Below are positions 14,575 through 21,533 of a DNA stretch of 44,508 nt, in pieces. A program made the position numbers and the translations under genes. How positions within the stretch are numbered: the stretch's first letter is position 1; every line of letters starts with the position of its first letter. Source of the stretch: a virus; the IMG/VR virus record IMGVR_UViG_3300034101_001689, positions 1 through 44,508 of that record. One strand, written 5' to 3'. The notes beneath the pieces are model-generated. The model was given only the letters and a program-made list of their open reading frames with translations, did no database searches and was not told the DNA's origin.

Positions 14575-16121
14575 CATCTTTCCATGCGCAGTACGTCGTA
14601 GGGGTCGTACTCGGAAGATTGGTTGAGGTTCTTGCGCCAGTCGGCCAGCAGCGTGTTGGTCTTGACGGTGTCGATCAGGGCCAAGACGAAGGCGGTGCCG
14701 AAGTCTGGGGATCTGCCGATCTTGTCCATGACCTCTTCGCGGGAGGCGACGGCGATGGTGGTGCCGGAGGACTTCCAAGTGGGAGCGCACAGATCGGCCA
14801 TGAGGCGCGGGTCCGGCGGCAGGCAGATGCCGGTGTTGTTGACCGGGTCGAGGGCTTCGCGCATCCGCCACCACAGTTCGGAGCGGTAGTTCTTGAACTG
14901 AATGCGGCCCGACTTGTCCATGCCGCGTGCGGACTCGGCCACGTTGACGCCGATGGTCTGGTGTCCCATCTCGCGCAGGAAGTCGTACGGGCTACTGCCG
15001 ACGCCGATTACGTCGATGTGGATTGGGGCTTGGTCGCGCTTGGCGGCCATGGTCAGGGCGGCGACCGTAGGGCCGTCAGGCGTCGCGCTGCCTGGGTAGA
15101 CCAGCGGCTGGTTGAACCACATGCCGTGTCTGCGGGCGATGATGGTTTGGTCGCGGCCACCGCGAGCTACGTCTACGCCGAGGCTGGTCATCTCTTCCAG
15201 CTTGTCGGGCATCTTCCAGCGTGCCTGGGCGGCTTCGACCCAGGCCGTGGGGATTACCTGCCAGGGATCGTCTTCCATGCCTGCCGAGAAGTCGCCGTGC
15301 AGCATTTGGCTGCGCAGCGGCTCGGGCATGGACTGAAGCTGGGCCATGTACCCGGTGTTCATCAGGTACGGGTTGTCCGAGATGCGGGACGGGATGAAGG
15401 TCCGGCTCTGCGGGATGATCTTCTCCGCGCCGTGCGTGAACGGATGTCCGTTTTCGACCTCGCGCTCCTTGCCGTCCACCACCGCGAAGTACCGGATCTC
15501 GCCGGGCTTGGCTGGGTTCTTGTGCTTCTTGTCCAGCCAGGGCGCGAAGTATTCGACCACCCAACGTCCTTCTGCCGTCGTGGGCGGGTTGAACGTCATC
15601 AGTGCCCTGGTGCGCTGCCTGGGGTCCGTGGTGCGCAGCCAGCCCAGCAGGAACCGCACAGCGTCCATGCGCATATTCGACGCCTCATCGAACACCAGCA
15701 AATCGTGCGGGCGGCCCTGGTACTTGCGTTCCTCGCCGGGCGTCGGAAACGACCCGAACTCGATCTGCACCGGCACACCATCCGGTCGCGTGATCCGCCA
15801 GATGCGGTCGTTGACGTTCAGCCCGTCCCGACCCTTCAGGATCTCGCTGATGCGGTCGATGACGCCGACAAGCTCGGTTCCGTTCTGGCGGAAGATGCCG
15901 ACCTTCTGATGTTGGGTCATGGCAAGCCCAACCGCGAGGTCGGACTTGCCACCACCAGCCGCGCCGCCGTAGCCCGTTACATCCGCCTTGCTGTAGTACG
16001 CCAGCGACTGCGGGCCGGGCAGCGGCCTCCACAAGACCTTGTCCTCCTGAAGCAGCTTGTCGAGTTCCGCGAGTTGTTCGGGACTCAGCCGCTTCAGGAC
16101 TTCAGGGTCAATCGCTGTCAC
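14574..16121 (-). CDS. terL: Terminase large subunit
   Basis: A 515-residue protein starting GTG at 16121, overlapping the previous gene by 14 bases. The ATPase half shows a Walker A GGAAGGGKS (52-60), and Walker B LLVFDEAS (141-148). The nuclease half shows GVDVARGGRDQT (Asp317 region), HIDVIGVG (Asp370) and DFGTAFVLA (Asp473), the three acidic positions of the RNase H-like fold. It cuts concatemeric DNA and drives it into the procapsid through the portal. All key residues are present and the length is normal. The 37-bp element begins within its stop codon. Confidence 0.95.
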   Translation of the reverse strand: MTAIDPEVLKRLSPEQLAELDKLLQEDKVLWRPLPGPQSLAYYSKADVTGYGGAAGGGKSDLAVGLAMTQHQKVGIFRQNGTELVGVIDRISEILKGRDGLNVNDRIWRITRPDGVPVQIEFGSFPTPGEERKYQGRPHDLLVFDEASNMRMDAVRFLLGWLRTTDPRQRTRALMTFNPPTTAEGRWVVEYFAPWLDKKHKNPAKPGEIRYFAVVDGKEREVENGHPFTHGAEKIIPQSRTFIPSRISDNPYLMNTGYMAQLQSMPEPLRSQMLHGDFSAGMEDDPWQVIPTAWVEAAQARWKMPDKLEEMTSLGVDVARGGRDQTIIARRHGMWFNQPLVYPGSATPDGPTVAALTMAAKRDQAPIHIDVIGVGSSPYDFLREMGHQTIGVNVAESARGMDKSGRIQFKNYRSELWWRMREALDPVNNTGICLPPDPRLMADLCAPTWKSSGTTIAVASREEVMDKIGRSPDFGTAFVLALIDTVKTNTLLADWRKNLNQSSEYDPYDVLRMER

Positions 16122-16467
16122 TGTCTTCGTCCAGTAGTTCGCGGAGCTTTCTTTCGGCTTCGTCTGCGCCCTTGAAGGCGATTACCGAGAGGCCCGCATT
16201 CTGCGCCGCCTTGTTCCTCATGTCCACTTGCTCGTTCACCCATTCCTGCAAGTGGTTCGCCGCGTCGTTCGTCGCCAGCACCCATGCGTACTTCCGTTGG
16301 CCCCCTTTCGCCGTCACGCCGCCGCCAACCAAGTTGCCGCGATCGTCGTAGTCCGCGAACGGCATCGCCAAGTTTTCGATCATGCGCTCAACCGCAGCAG
16401 GCAGCACGCCCAGGAACTCCTTCCACTCTTCGTTCGTCCAGTCGACCCACGGGTATCGATCATCCAT
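16108..16467 (-). CDS. Protein of unknown function directly upstream of terL
   Basis: The start is ATG 16467 with a GGGAG site 7 nt before it, giving 119 residues. It opens MDDRYPWVDWTNEEWKEFLG, continues with a charged middle containing GGGVTAKGGQRKYAWVLATN, and ends in a helical acidic tail. It overlaps terL by 14 bases and so is translated with it. Position directly before terL is where a small terminase often lies, but a better small-terminase candidate is at 17702-18169. It could be a terminase accessory protein; the family is not recognised. Confidence 0.7.
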   Translation of the reverse strand: MDDRYPWVDWTNEEWKEFLGVLPAAVERMIENLAMPFADYDDRGNLVGGGVTAKGGQRKYAWVLATNDAANHLQEWVNEQVDMRNKAAQNAGLSVIAFKGADEAERKLRELLDEDSDSD

Positions 16468-16615
16468 TTGCGTCTCCCAGTAAATGCACCCCAGGCGGCT
16501 TACACCGCCCAGGGCACAAGGTCGGTTAACCCGGTCACGATGGAACACCCACCGCAAGACCGGGCTGCAAGGCAACGTACACGAACTGCCACTACAGTGC
16601 AAGCAGTTCTGCTAC

Positions 16616-16909
16616 TTACGCTGCGAAGGGCTGAAGCCGTAGTCGGATCTCCTGCATGACGGCCTTTCCGTGCGGATGTCCGCTGTAGGTCGAGATTTGC
16701 TCTTTCAGGTACGCCACAACCGTCTCAGCGACACGCTGGACGCTCTCGCTGCTCTCCGCAGCTACCTTCTGCACCGAAGCCTGATCGCCCCGCATTCGGC
16801 CCAGCCAAGCCCTTGCCTGCGATCTCCAACAGTTCCGACGCTCCATCCCCAACGCCGCTCGATCCCGAGCCGCTTGATCCGAAAAACCACTCTCACTTGC
16901 TGCGTCCAT
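16616..16909 (-). CDS. Small basic helical protein of unknown function
   Basis: A 97-residue protein starting at ATG 16909 after GTAGGAGAG. It begins MDAASESGFSDQAARDRAAL, contains an Arg/Trp-rich section (ERRNCWRSQARAWLGRMRGD) and a long helix (SVQKVAAESSESVQRVAETV), and ends RLRLQPFAA. It is the first gene after the long hairpin- and G-rich stretch, with a possible promoter just upstream. There is a 148-bp gap to the next start at 16467. No family recognised; a DNA-binding role would fit its basic centre but is not shown. Confidence 0.6.
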   Translation of the reverse strand: MDAASESGFSDQAARDRAALGMERRNCWRSQARAWLGRMRGDQASVQKVAAESSESVQRVAETVVAYLKEQISTYSGHPHGKAVMQEIRLRLQPFAA

Positions 16910-16923
16910 CTACTCTCCTACGC

Positions 16924-16951
16924 ACTATTGCGTATTCACTTTTGGGGTCAA
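16924..16951 (-). promoter_or_regulatory. Possible sigma70-like promoter before the packaging genes
   Basis: Minus strand TTGACC (16951-16946), a 16-nt spacer, then AATAGT (16929-16924), giving 5/6 and 4/6 matches to the consensus hexamers. It points at the ATG at 16909, about 15 bases downstream of the -10, so the leader would be very short. It would start the terminase and portal operon. Confidence 0.4.
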
Positions 16952-17114
16952 AATATGGTAGAGACCGTAACCTTCACGCCCCCAGTACGCAACCGCTAGA
17001 ACATCCACTCTGAATCTGCCCTGCTGCGAGTCTCACGCTCTCAGCACCTCCGCTTCTCTCCCCAAGAGAAACTCCACACGGGCAACTCCGAGTCTACGGA
17101 TTGCGAACATGCAG

Positions 17115-17148
17115 CGATCCCAACGGGATCGAGGAGAGCACCTCTCCT
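17115..17148. other. Two abutting 17-nt hairpins
   Basis: CGATCCC-AAC-GGGATCG (17115-17131) is followed without a gap by AGGAGAG-CAC-CTCTCCT (17132-17148). Each is a perfect 7-bp stem with a 3-base loop. Equal size and exact abutment are unlikely by chance. They could be tandem protein-binding dyads or an RNA structure. Confidence 0.75.
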
Positions 17149-17261
17149 ACACAAGCAGGCCGCCACGCTGACGGCAGGCCACTTGCTGCAAAAGCCACTG
17201 CTCGGCTCCGAGATTCACAGCATCCGGCGCACGAACAGCACAACATGATGCCAAGAACTCT

Positions 17262-17275
17262 GTTCTGAACAGAAC
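17262..17275. promoter_or_regulatory. Short palindromic site
   Basis: GTTCTG-AA-CAGAAC is a perfect 6-bp inverted repeat with a 2-base centre in non-coding DNA. It has the size of a dimeric repressor site. It does not match the usual LexA spacings I know, so the binding protein is unknown. Confidence 0.4.
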
Positions 17276-17281
17276 GATCAT

Positions 17282-17327
17282 GGGGGGGCTATACCCTCCC
17301 CATTGGGGGGGCATTAGGGGGGCTATA
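17282..17327 (+). repeat. G-tract cluster with GGGGGGCTATA repeats
   Basis: The plus strand carries runs of seven, seven and six G (17282-17288, 17305-17311, 17317-17322) within about 40 bases. GGGGGGCTATA occurs twice, and ATTGGGGGGG lies between. Three long runs plus neighbouring G tracts could fold as a G-quadruplex. The string CCCCATTGGGGGGG at 17298-17311 also occurs inside the DUF1376 gene at 28648-28661. Confidence 0.55.
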
Positions 17328-17624
17328 GCGAGGGCATCCAGCAGGTACATCAGCGAGACAAAGAACCACGGCAACCCCAGTTTTTAGAAGTAGGGGGGTC
17401 TGTTTGGTAGAACTGCCGAAAGGTGGGGGGAGTTTGGTTTTAGGAAGGGAGGGGGTAAACAAGCGCGCAAGCGGGCGAAAAGGGGGGTACCCCCACCCCA
17501 CCCCCCTGGGTGCGCGCTCCGCCTGGGCGCGGGCGTCCCGCCCTGGTTGCCGCGACGGCATGCGCGTTGCCCGCTCCCCCTGGCGGGCTTGCGCCGACGG
17601 CATGCGTTGCGCCCCCGGCGGATA

Positions 17625-17667
17625 GGGGGGGCATGGCGGGGGCAATGGGGGGGGCATGGCGGGGGCA
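17625..17667 (+). repeat. Tandem G-rich direct repeat
   Basis: GGGGGGGCATGGCGGGGGCA at 17625-17644 is repeated at 17648-17667. It lies about 35 bp beyond the small-terminase stop in the direction of transcription. Each copy contains two G runs, so together they supply four runs for a possible G-quadruplex on the plus strand. Confidence 0.65.
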
Positions 17668-17701
17668 TGCGCCGCGCCCGACCGCCAGACCGGCACGCTA
17701 C

Positions 17702-18169
17702 CTAGCTGGCGTCGCCTTCGCTGGCTTTGCCTTGCTGTGCCGCGCTCGCGAGGATCGCCGCGATCTTCGCCGCCCGTTCGGCGTCCGTCACGACAACCGG
17801 CGCGGCGGCATCCCCGGCGTGCGTCACGCGGCTTGCGTCCCCGTAGGTGGCAGGTGCCCACGCCTTCGCCAGCCAACGCATAGTGTCCACTTGCAGCCGC
17901 CGATGCGCGACATCGTCCGGATGCTCGCTAGCTGTGCGCGCCGTCGCCAGCGTCGATTCCGCCAGGGCCTCTGCGCCGATCCGTCGGGCTGACCGGAACT
18001 CGGATTCCAGCCCAGGGTCGCCAGCCAGGGCGCGCCATACTTGGCGAGTGGTCGCCGCCCCCGGCGTGCGAGCGTAGGAATCGACGGTTCCGCCTTCCGC
18101 AACGTGCGAAAGCAGGGCGGCCCGAACATCGGGCGCAAGCGCAGACTCGTAGCGGCGATCGGTGGCCAT
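17702..18169 (-). CDS. terS: Terminase small subunit, Sf6-like
   Basis: 155 residues from ATG 18169 (an in-frame GTG at 18178 would add three). An N-terminal HTH-like part (VRAALLSHVAEGGTVDSYAR, then TTRQVWRALAGDPGLESEFR) is followed by a helix ARRIGAEALAESTLATA. The typical RRLQVDTMRWLAKAWAPATYG (split here near residues 98-118) matches the RxRVDTRKWxxAKLxPxxYGD pattern of Sf6 gp1-type small terminases. The ring it forms recognises the packaging site and feeds DNA to the large subunit. It is about 1.6 kb from terL with two other genes and a gene-poor tract between, an unusual separation. The tail after YGD is Ala-rich and basic/acidic. Confidence 0.82.
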   Translation of the reverse strand: MATDRRYESALAPDVRAALLSHVAEGGTVDSYARTPGAATTRQVWRALAGDPGLESEFRSARRIGAEALAESTLATARTASEHPDDVAHRRLQVDTMRWLAKAWAPATYGDASRVTHAGDAAAPVVVTDAERAAKIAAILASAAQQGKASEGDAS

Positions 18170-18268
18170 AGCGGCCACCGTGACGGCGGCGCGGCGGGGC
18201 GAGGTATCCCGCGCCGCCGCTAGGCTAGGGGCGCACTAGGGGCGGACGAACGGCAGGGCGTGGCGAGG

Positions 18269-18577
18269 TCATGCGTCCCCCCTCGCGAACCGCAACGCAT
18301 CGGCGACGATTGCGGCGTCGAGGTCCGGCTCGCCCGTCGGTTCGACATCCATGCGCACGGCGAGGGCGCGTAACGGCATGAGTGCGAAGGCGACGGCGCA
18401 CGCGGCACATAGCGGCACGGCGACGGTTCCGCCGGGGCCGTGCCGCATTTCGTCGCACAGGTGGACAACGGCATGCGCATCGTGCGAGCACCGCCCGCCG
18501 AGGATGGCGTCGGCGGCGCACGGGACGGGGGAAACGCCAAGCAAGGCGTGACGGGTTTTCGGTTCTTGCATCATCAT
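18269..18577 (-). CDS. Cys/His-containing small protein
   Basis: A 102-residue protein whose start has three consecutive ATG codons (18577, 18574, 18571) after GTAGGTAGG. It includes CAADAILGGRCSHDAHAVVH and LCDEMRH, then VPLCAACAVAFALMPLRALA; the Cys/His spacing suggests a zinc-binding domain next to a short hydrophobic helix. It lies between the conserved phage unknown and the small terminase. No family recognised. The three tandem ATGs make the exact start uncertain. Confidence 0.6.
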   Translation of the reverse strand: MMMQEPKTRHALLGVSPVPCAADAILGGRCSHDAHAVVHLCDEMRHGPGGTVAVPLCAACAVAFALMPLRALAVRMDVEPTGEPDLDAAIVADALRFARGDA

Positions 18578-18606
18578 CCTACCTACTCCGCGCCCAGGTG
18601 AACCGC

Positions 18607-18632
18607 CCCCGCCGTGGGCGCATCCGGCGGGG
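18607..18632 (-). other. GC hairpin in the 71-bp gap after the conserved unknown gene
   Basis: CCCCGCCG and CGGCGGGG form a perfect 8-bp stem with a 10-base loop, between the stop at 18649 and the start at 18577. No T tract follows on either strand, so it is not a standard terminator. It may slow decay or modulate readthrough. Confidence 0.5.
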
Positions 18633-18648
18633 CGTGTGGAAACGTGGC

Positions 18649-19389
18649 CTACGGGTTGCCGCCCGTCAAGGGGGCGAAATTGGACGCGCAGGCACCATGC
18701 GCCGCGATCGCGACGTGCGGTTTGCGCGTCGATGCGCCGTCGCAAATCCGGCACGCGGCGCAGGTAGTCCCATGCGTCACCGCCGGGCAGGGGACCACGC
18801 GTCGCGCCCCTTCCTCGCCCGGCATGAATCGTGGCATGGCAGCATCGTCCGGCACCACAAGAAAGGCGCGCCAACCCTGCGCCGCCGCTTCTGCGGCTTC
18901 TGCCACCGAATCGCAACTCGCCATGCAAAGGCTCCGCAGGTCCGGGCGCGTTCGCCATTGGTGCGTGTAGCCTGTGCGCGGCACGCCAGCGGCGGCGGAC
19001 CAAACGGCGGCAGGGACGGCCCCAGGGTCACCGTATGCGCCGATCCGCAGGGGGACCGGATGCCACGCCACTACGTCGGCCAGCGTGGCCACCGGATAGC
19101 GGCCCCGCCGCCACGCCCGATACACGGCGAGCGGGGCCTGCCCGACGTTGACGTAGCACGACCGTTTGCGCCCCTTTGCCTTGTCCCCCCGATGGAAGCA
19201 CGCGCCGCATATCGCCGCATCGTCGCCGGACCGCACCGCCGCGACGGGGTCCACATCCTGGCGGATGATCCAAGTTTGCAGCATCGCGCCAGTCTTGCGG
19301 TTGAGCGACCGCAACGTCACGATGACAACGACGGGCGCACCGTCGATCACGCTGGCACCGCGCCACACTTCATAGCCGGTCGGTGTCAC
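18649..19389 (-). CDS. Conserved phage protein with CxxC motifs, function unknown
   Basis: 246 residues from GTG 19389, overlapping the XRE gene by GTGA. It shows a strand region VVVIVTLRSLNRKTGAMLQT, then CGACFHRG (about 75-82) and SCYVNVGQAPLAVYRAWRRG (about 91-110). IGAYGDPGAVPAAVW and TGYTHQWRTR follow, then a C-terminal AACRIC pair. This set of motifs recurs in an uncharacterised family I have seen in phages and plasmids of high-GC hosts; Cys pairs suggest zinc or iron-sulfur binding. No enzymatic function can be stated. Very high GC, like its neighbours. Confidence 0.7.
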   Translation of the reverse strand: MTPTGYEVWRGASVIDGAPVVVIVTLRSLNRKTGAMLQTWIIRQDVDPVAAVRSGDDAAICGACFHRGDKAKGRKRSCYVNVGQAPLAVYRAWRRGRYPVATLADVVAWHPVPLRIGAYGDPGAVPAAVWSAAAGVPRTGYTHQWRTRPDLRSLCMASCDSVAEAAEAAAQGWRAFLVVPDDAAMPRFMPGEEGARRVVPCPAVTHGTTCAACRICDGASTRKPHVAIAAHGACASNFAPLTGGNP

Positions 19390-19613
19390 GGTGCGCCCCC
19401 TTCCGCATCGGCGGAGAACAGGGAGCCAACGGGCACGCCAAGGGCGCGGGCGATCCGCGCCACGGTATCGGCGCGGGGCGTATCCTCGCCCCGTTCGATC
19501 CGGCCCCACGCCACCGGGTGAACCCCGGCGGCATCGGCGGCGGCGCGTTGCGTCATCTGGCGGGCGATCCGGGCGGCGCGGATGGCGCGCCCCATGGGGG
19601 AGCGGGGGCGCAT
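19386..19613 (-). CDS. XRE-family HTH regulator
   Basis: 75 residues from ATG 19613 (TGATG overlap with the DUF932 gene). Residues 9-63 form a classic Cro/C1-type HTH: RAIRAARIARQMTQRAAADA, AGVHPVAWGRIERGEDTPR, TVARIARALGVPVGSLF. It is small enough to be DNA-binding domain only, so it probably dimerises through the same domain. Co-transcribed with the DUF932 and conserved unknown genes downstream of the 21.0-kb promoter, it may autoregulate this operon. An upstream extension of the frame to 19799 has no support. Confidence 0.85.
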   Translation of the reverse strand: MRPRSPMGRAIRAARIARQMTQRAAADAAGVHPVAWGRIERGEDTPRADTVARIARALGVPVGSLFSADAEGGAP

Positions 19614-20515
19614 CAGTTCGCCCCCCCCGTCGCCAGCAGCAGCCGCAGGGATTCCCGCGCCATCGTCGCCAGCGGCCCGCGTAGGTTGCTTTCGTCGCGC
19701 CCGGCGGCGGTCCGCCCGGCACGATGCGTCGCGTAGTACGTCACGGCCTGCCACGCCCCGTAGCGCGTGCCCGGTTGCGCCCCCGGCGCGGACTCCCACG
19801 CCCAGGAAAGCGCGTCACGCGCCTTCTGCGCGTTCGCCCTGGCGCGCCAATTCGTGTCCCCGTCCGCCGCAACCGGCATCGGCGCGATTCGGTCCAGGAT
19901 GATCGAACGGAACTCCGCCCAAGCCATTGGGCGCGCCACAAGCGAACGCCATGCCTCCGCCGATTCCTGCCACGCCACGGCGGACCGTTCAAGGTGCGCC
20001 CGCACCGCATCGAACCGCGCCGCAATGCTGCGCGTATGCCGCATCCGCGCCCCGCGCCCGGTCCGGTGCGCCGTCTGCCAAGTGTTCCAGCACACAACAT
20101 TGACGGCGGAATCGACAACGGCCAGCGCGGCGGAACCGTCATGCGCGTCTAAAAGGGTAAACCGCTGTTCCACGGGTTGGCCCTTCACAATTTCCAGCGT
20201 GCGCCCGGTCACGCGCCCTTGAATCGCCACGCGGCGGCCTCCGCCGAATTGCATGGCGCGAAGTTCGGCGACCGCGCCGCTATCCGCCAGCCGGTCAGCC
20301 AGCGCGCATAGGTCGGCGTGCGAGACGCCAGCGTATCCGGCGCGGACCGCGCCCAGGGGCGCGCCGTTGTCGGAACGGACGATCAACCGGAAGCCTTCCG
20401 CCCGCGCCGTTGCGTCGGTGCCGGGGAACGGGTAGAACGGCACGACCGCCAGCGGCTCCCAGGAGCGGAGAACGGCCAGCGGATCGGCGGACAGAACGGA
20501 AACGGTCGATTGCAT
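19613..20515 (-). CDS. DUF932 family protein
   Basis: 300 residues from ATG 20515. A central LVVDSAVNVVCWNTW-type segment (printed here as ALAVVDSAVNVVCWNTWQT), followed by ARMRHTRSIAARFDAVRAHL, is the hallmark of the DUF932 family found on phages, plasmids and genomic islands. The N-terminal part resembles the family's first domain (LAVVPFYPFPGTDATARAEG). Function is not established. The start has a TAGGGTTTAGG leader like the AAGGTAGG before 20928. A tight GC hairpin lies 20 bases upstream of the ATG. Confidence 0.8.
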   Translation of the reverse strand: MQSTVSVLSADPLAVLRSWEPLAVVPFYPFPGTDATARAEGFRLIVRSDNGAPLGAVRAGYAGVSHADLCALADRLADSGAVAELRAMQFGGGRRVAIQGRVTGRTLEIVKGQPVEQRFTLLDAHDGSAALAVVDSAVNVVCWNTWQTAHRTGRGARMRHTRSIAARFDAVRAHLERSAVAWQESAEAWRSLVARPMAWAEFRSIILDRIAPMPVAADGDTNWRARANAQKARDALSWAWESAPGAQPGTRYGAWQAVTYYATHRAGRTAAGRDESNLRGPLATMARESLRLLLATGGAN

Positions 20516-20700
20516 CCTAAACCCTACCTTGCTTGCCCCCGATGCGGGGGCGGTTGCTAATGCGGCGGGGCGAAGTGCCCAGCGCACCGCCCCACGATAG
20601 CAACCGCGCCCCACGGTGCAACCCCCTAGCTGCAATTCTAGGGGCGATAGTGTCCCGCAACCCTGCTGGGGGCGGACCGATCGCCCGCCCCCGCGAAGCA
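20516..20700 (-). other. Intergenic stretch with three GC hairpins
   Basis: Between the 75-residue gene and the DUF932 gene lie three perfect stems. In transcription order: GGGGGCGG/CCGCCCCC (20692-20668), CCCCTAG/CTAGGGG (20644-20623) and GCCCCCG-ATG-CGGGGGC (20551-20535, 7-bp stem and 3-base loop). None has a T tract. They could attenuate transcription or stabilise the downstream message. The last resembles the 17-nt twin hairpins at 17115-17148 in size and form. Confidence 0.55.
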
Positions 20701-20928
20701 TTACGCCAACCGCCGCCGCGCCGCCGCCATCATGCGTGCATACCCGGCGCGCAAGGCTTCGTACCCGGCACGCCATTCTTCCCGTTCGGCCTCGTCGGCC
20801 TCGTTGTCGCCGCCGGAGAAAAGCACCCCGGCATCATCGGCAGCCCCGCCGATCATCGCCGCCGCCTCACGCATGGCGTCCAGAATCGGTTCCCAGTCGT
20901 CCGCACAATCCAGTTTGCGCTTCTTCAT
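20701..20928 (-). CDS. Small acidic helical protein, first gene after the 21.0-kb promoter
   Basis: 75 residues starting MKKRKLDCADDWEPILDAMR, preceded by AAGGTAGG. It is Ala/Glu/Arg-rich and helical (EREEWRAGYEALRAGYARMM). An in-frame ATG at 21003 lies inside the -10 hexamer of the promoter and cannot be the start. First position in a leftward operon and small size suggest an early regulatory or anti-host protein, but I recognise no family. Confidence 0.65.
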   Translation of the reverse strand: MKKRKLDCADDWEPILDAMREAAAMIGGAADDAGVLFSGGDNEADEAEREEWRAGYEALRAGYARMMAAARRRLA

Positions 20929-21001
20929 CGCACCTACCTTGGAAAAGAACTCGACGCACGGCATGCGCGCCGAGGCCACGGTATCCACCGCGACGCTAGC
21001 C

Positions 21002-21029
21002 ATTGTACCATAACGGTTTACGCTGTCAA
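21002..21029 (-). promoter_or_regulatory. Strong sigma70-type promoter
   Basis: Minus strand TTGACA (21029-21024, perfect), 16-nt spacer, TACAAT (21007-21002, 5/6). Expected transcription start near 20995 gives a leader of about 67 nt to the ATG at 20928. The stretch CTAGCGTC just downstream of the -10 also forms the end of the 37-bp elements at 7035 and 14538. Drives the leftward 20.9-17.7 kb genes. Confidence 0.82.
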
Positions 21030-21080
21030 TACGAACAAGTGCTTAGGTATGTGTACCGGGTTTGTAACGGCCCGCCCGAT

Positions 21081-21140
21081 GTTCGGTTTCCGTTCGTTCG
21101 CCCTTCGTTCGTTCGGTTTCCGTTCGTTCGCCCGCCGTTC
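21081..21140. repeat. 30-bp-period tandem repeat upstream of the promoter
   Basis: A 23-bp unit (positions 21081-21103, core GTTTCCGTTCGTTCGCCC) recurs exactly at 21111-21133, and GTTCG is scattered throughout. It lies about 50 bp upstream of the -35 box, in a non-coding interval between the zinc-ribbon gene and the promoter. Iteron-like organisation suggests multiple protein-binding sites, for activation, repression or replication. Confidence 0.7.
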
Positions 21141-21353
21141 GTGCGGCATTCTTCCCGGCGTCGCCGCCGCGCTCCAGGCCGTTTCCGCCTCGCGCCGAGC
21201 CGTCCAAATACTCCCGGCGTACGCCGCCACCAAGGGGAGTTACGGCTGGCTTTTTTCCCTTCTCCTGCCGCGCCAGGGCCAGGGCGGCAGCTATTCGGCA
21301 CAGTAGCCGACTGCGCACGCCGTCCCGCGCCGCCAAGGGGAATGACGGCCCGG
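21141..21353. other. Non-coding flank of the 21.0-kb promoter
   Basis: No supported gene. It contains CAAGGGGA-type near-repeats around 21230 and 21338 and a CTGCCGC/GCGGCAG inverted repeat around 21270-21295 without a T tract on the minus strand. Apparent ORFs in several frames are driven by the GTTCG repeats and GC bias. Confidence 0.45.
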
Positions 21354-21533
21354 CTATTTCTTAGCGGGCGTCGGGCGCGGGAAGATGCCCGGTCTGCCCT
21401 GCGGCGGGATGCTCACGATCCAGTTGGACGAGCACCGCTTGCACTCTCTGGCAACCTTGTGTTCTCGCTCGGTGGCGAAGACATCTTTGAGTTGCCGTCC
21501 GCACTTGGGACAGTTGATCGCTCGTAGCTGCAT
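21354..21533 (-). CDS. Zinc-ribbon protein, Com-like in layout
   Basis: 59 residues from ATG 21533: MQLRAINCPKCGRQLKDVFA, then CKRCSSNW and a Pro/Lys tail ending PTPAKK. Cys8, Cys11, Cys31 and Cys34 form a typical treble-clef/zinc-ribbon pair. Layout resembles Com-type RNA-binding regulators of phages, but similarity is only in the CxxC arrangement. It overlaps the preceding HTH ORF by 121 bases in another frame. The clean zinc-ribbon pattern in a short ORF makes it credible. Confidence 0.7.
   Translation of the reverse strand: MQLRAINCPKCGRQLKDVFATEREHKVARECKRCSSNWIVSIPPQGRPGIFPRPTPAKK

Larger units (their letters stand above)
16952..17701. other. Long gene-poor region rich in hairpins and G tracts
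   Basis: About 750 bases between the small-terminase stop and the putative 16.9-kb promoter hold no convincing gene. ORFs here are Pro- or Gly-biased artefacts of G/C runs. The region contains two abutting 17-bp hairpins (17115-17148), a short palindrome (17262-17275), several runs of 6-8 G on the plus strand between 17282 and 17490, and a 20-bp G-rich direct repeat (17625-17667). Its location between small and large terminase genes makes it a candidate for the packaging recognition site or a replication-related region; that is inference. Confidence 0.55.

Noticed and set aside
17289-17876. Pro/Arg-rich minus-strand frames across 17.1-17.9 kb
   Set aside because: Their composition only reflects C runs on the minus strand, they conflict with terS, and they have no recognisable domain or ribosome site.
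21002-21004. Upstream ATG (21003) as the start of the 20701-20928 gene
   Set aside because: It overlaps the -10 hexamer of the strong promoter, so it would not be transcribed. ATG 20928 has an AAGGTAGG leader.
21190-21270. Plus-strand terminator around GGCTGGCTTTTTT (near 21245)
   Set aside because: The stem is short and mismatched, and no plus-strand gene lies upstream.
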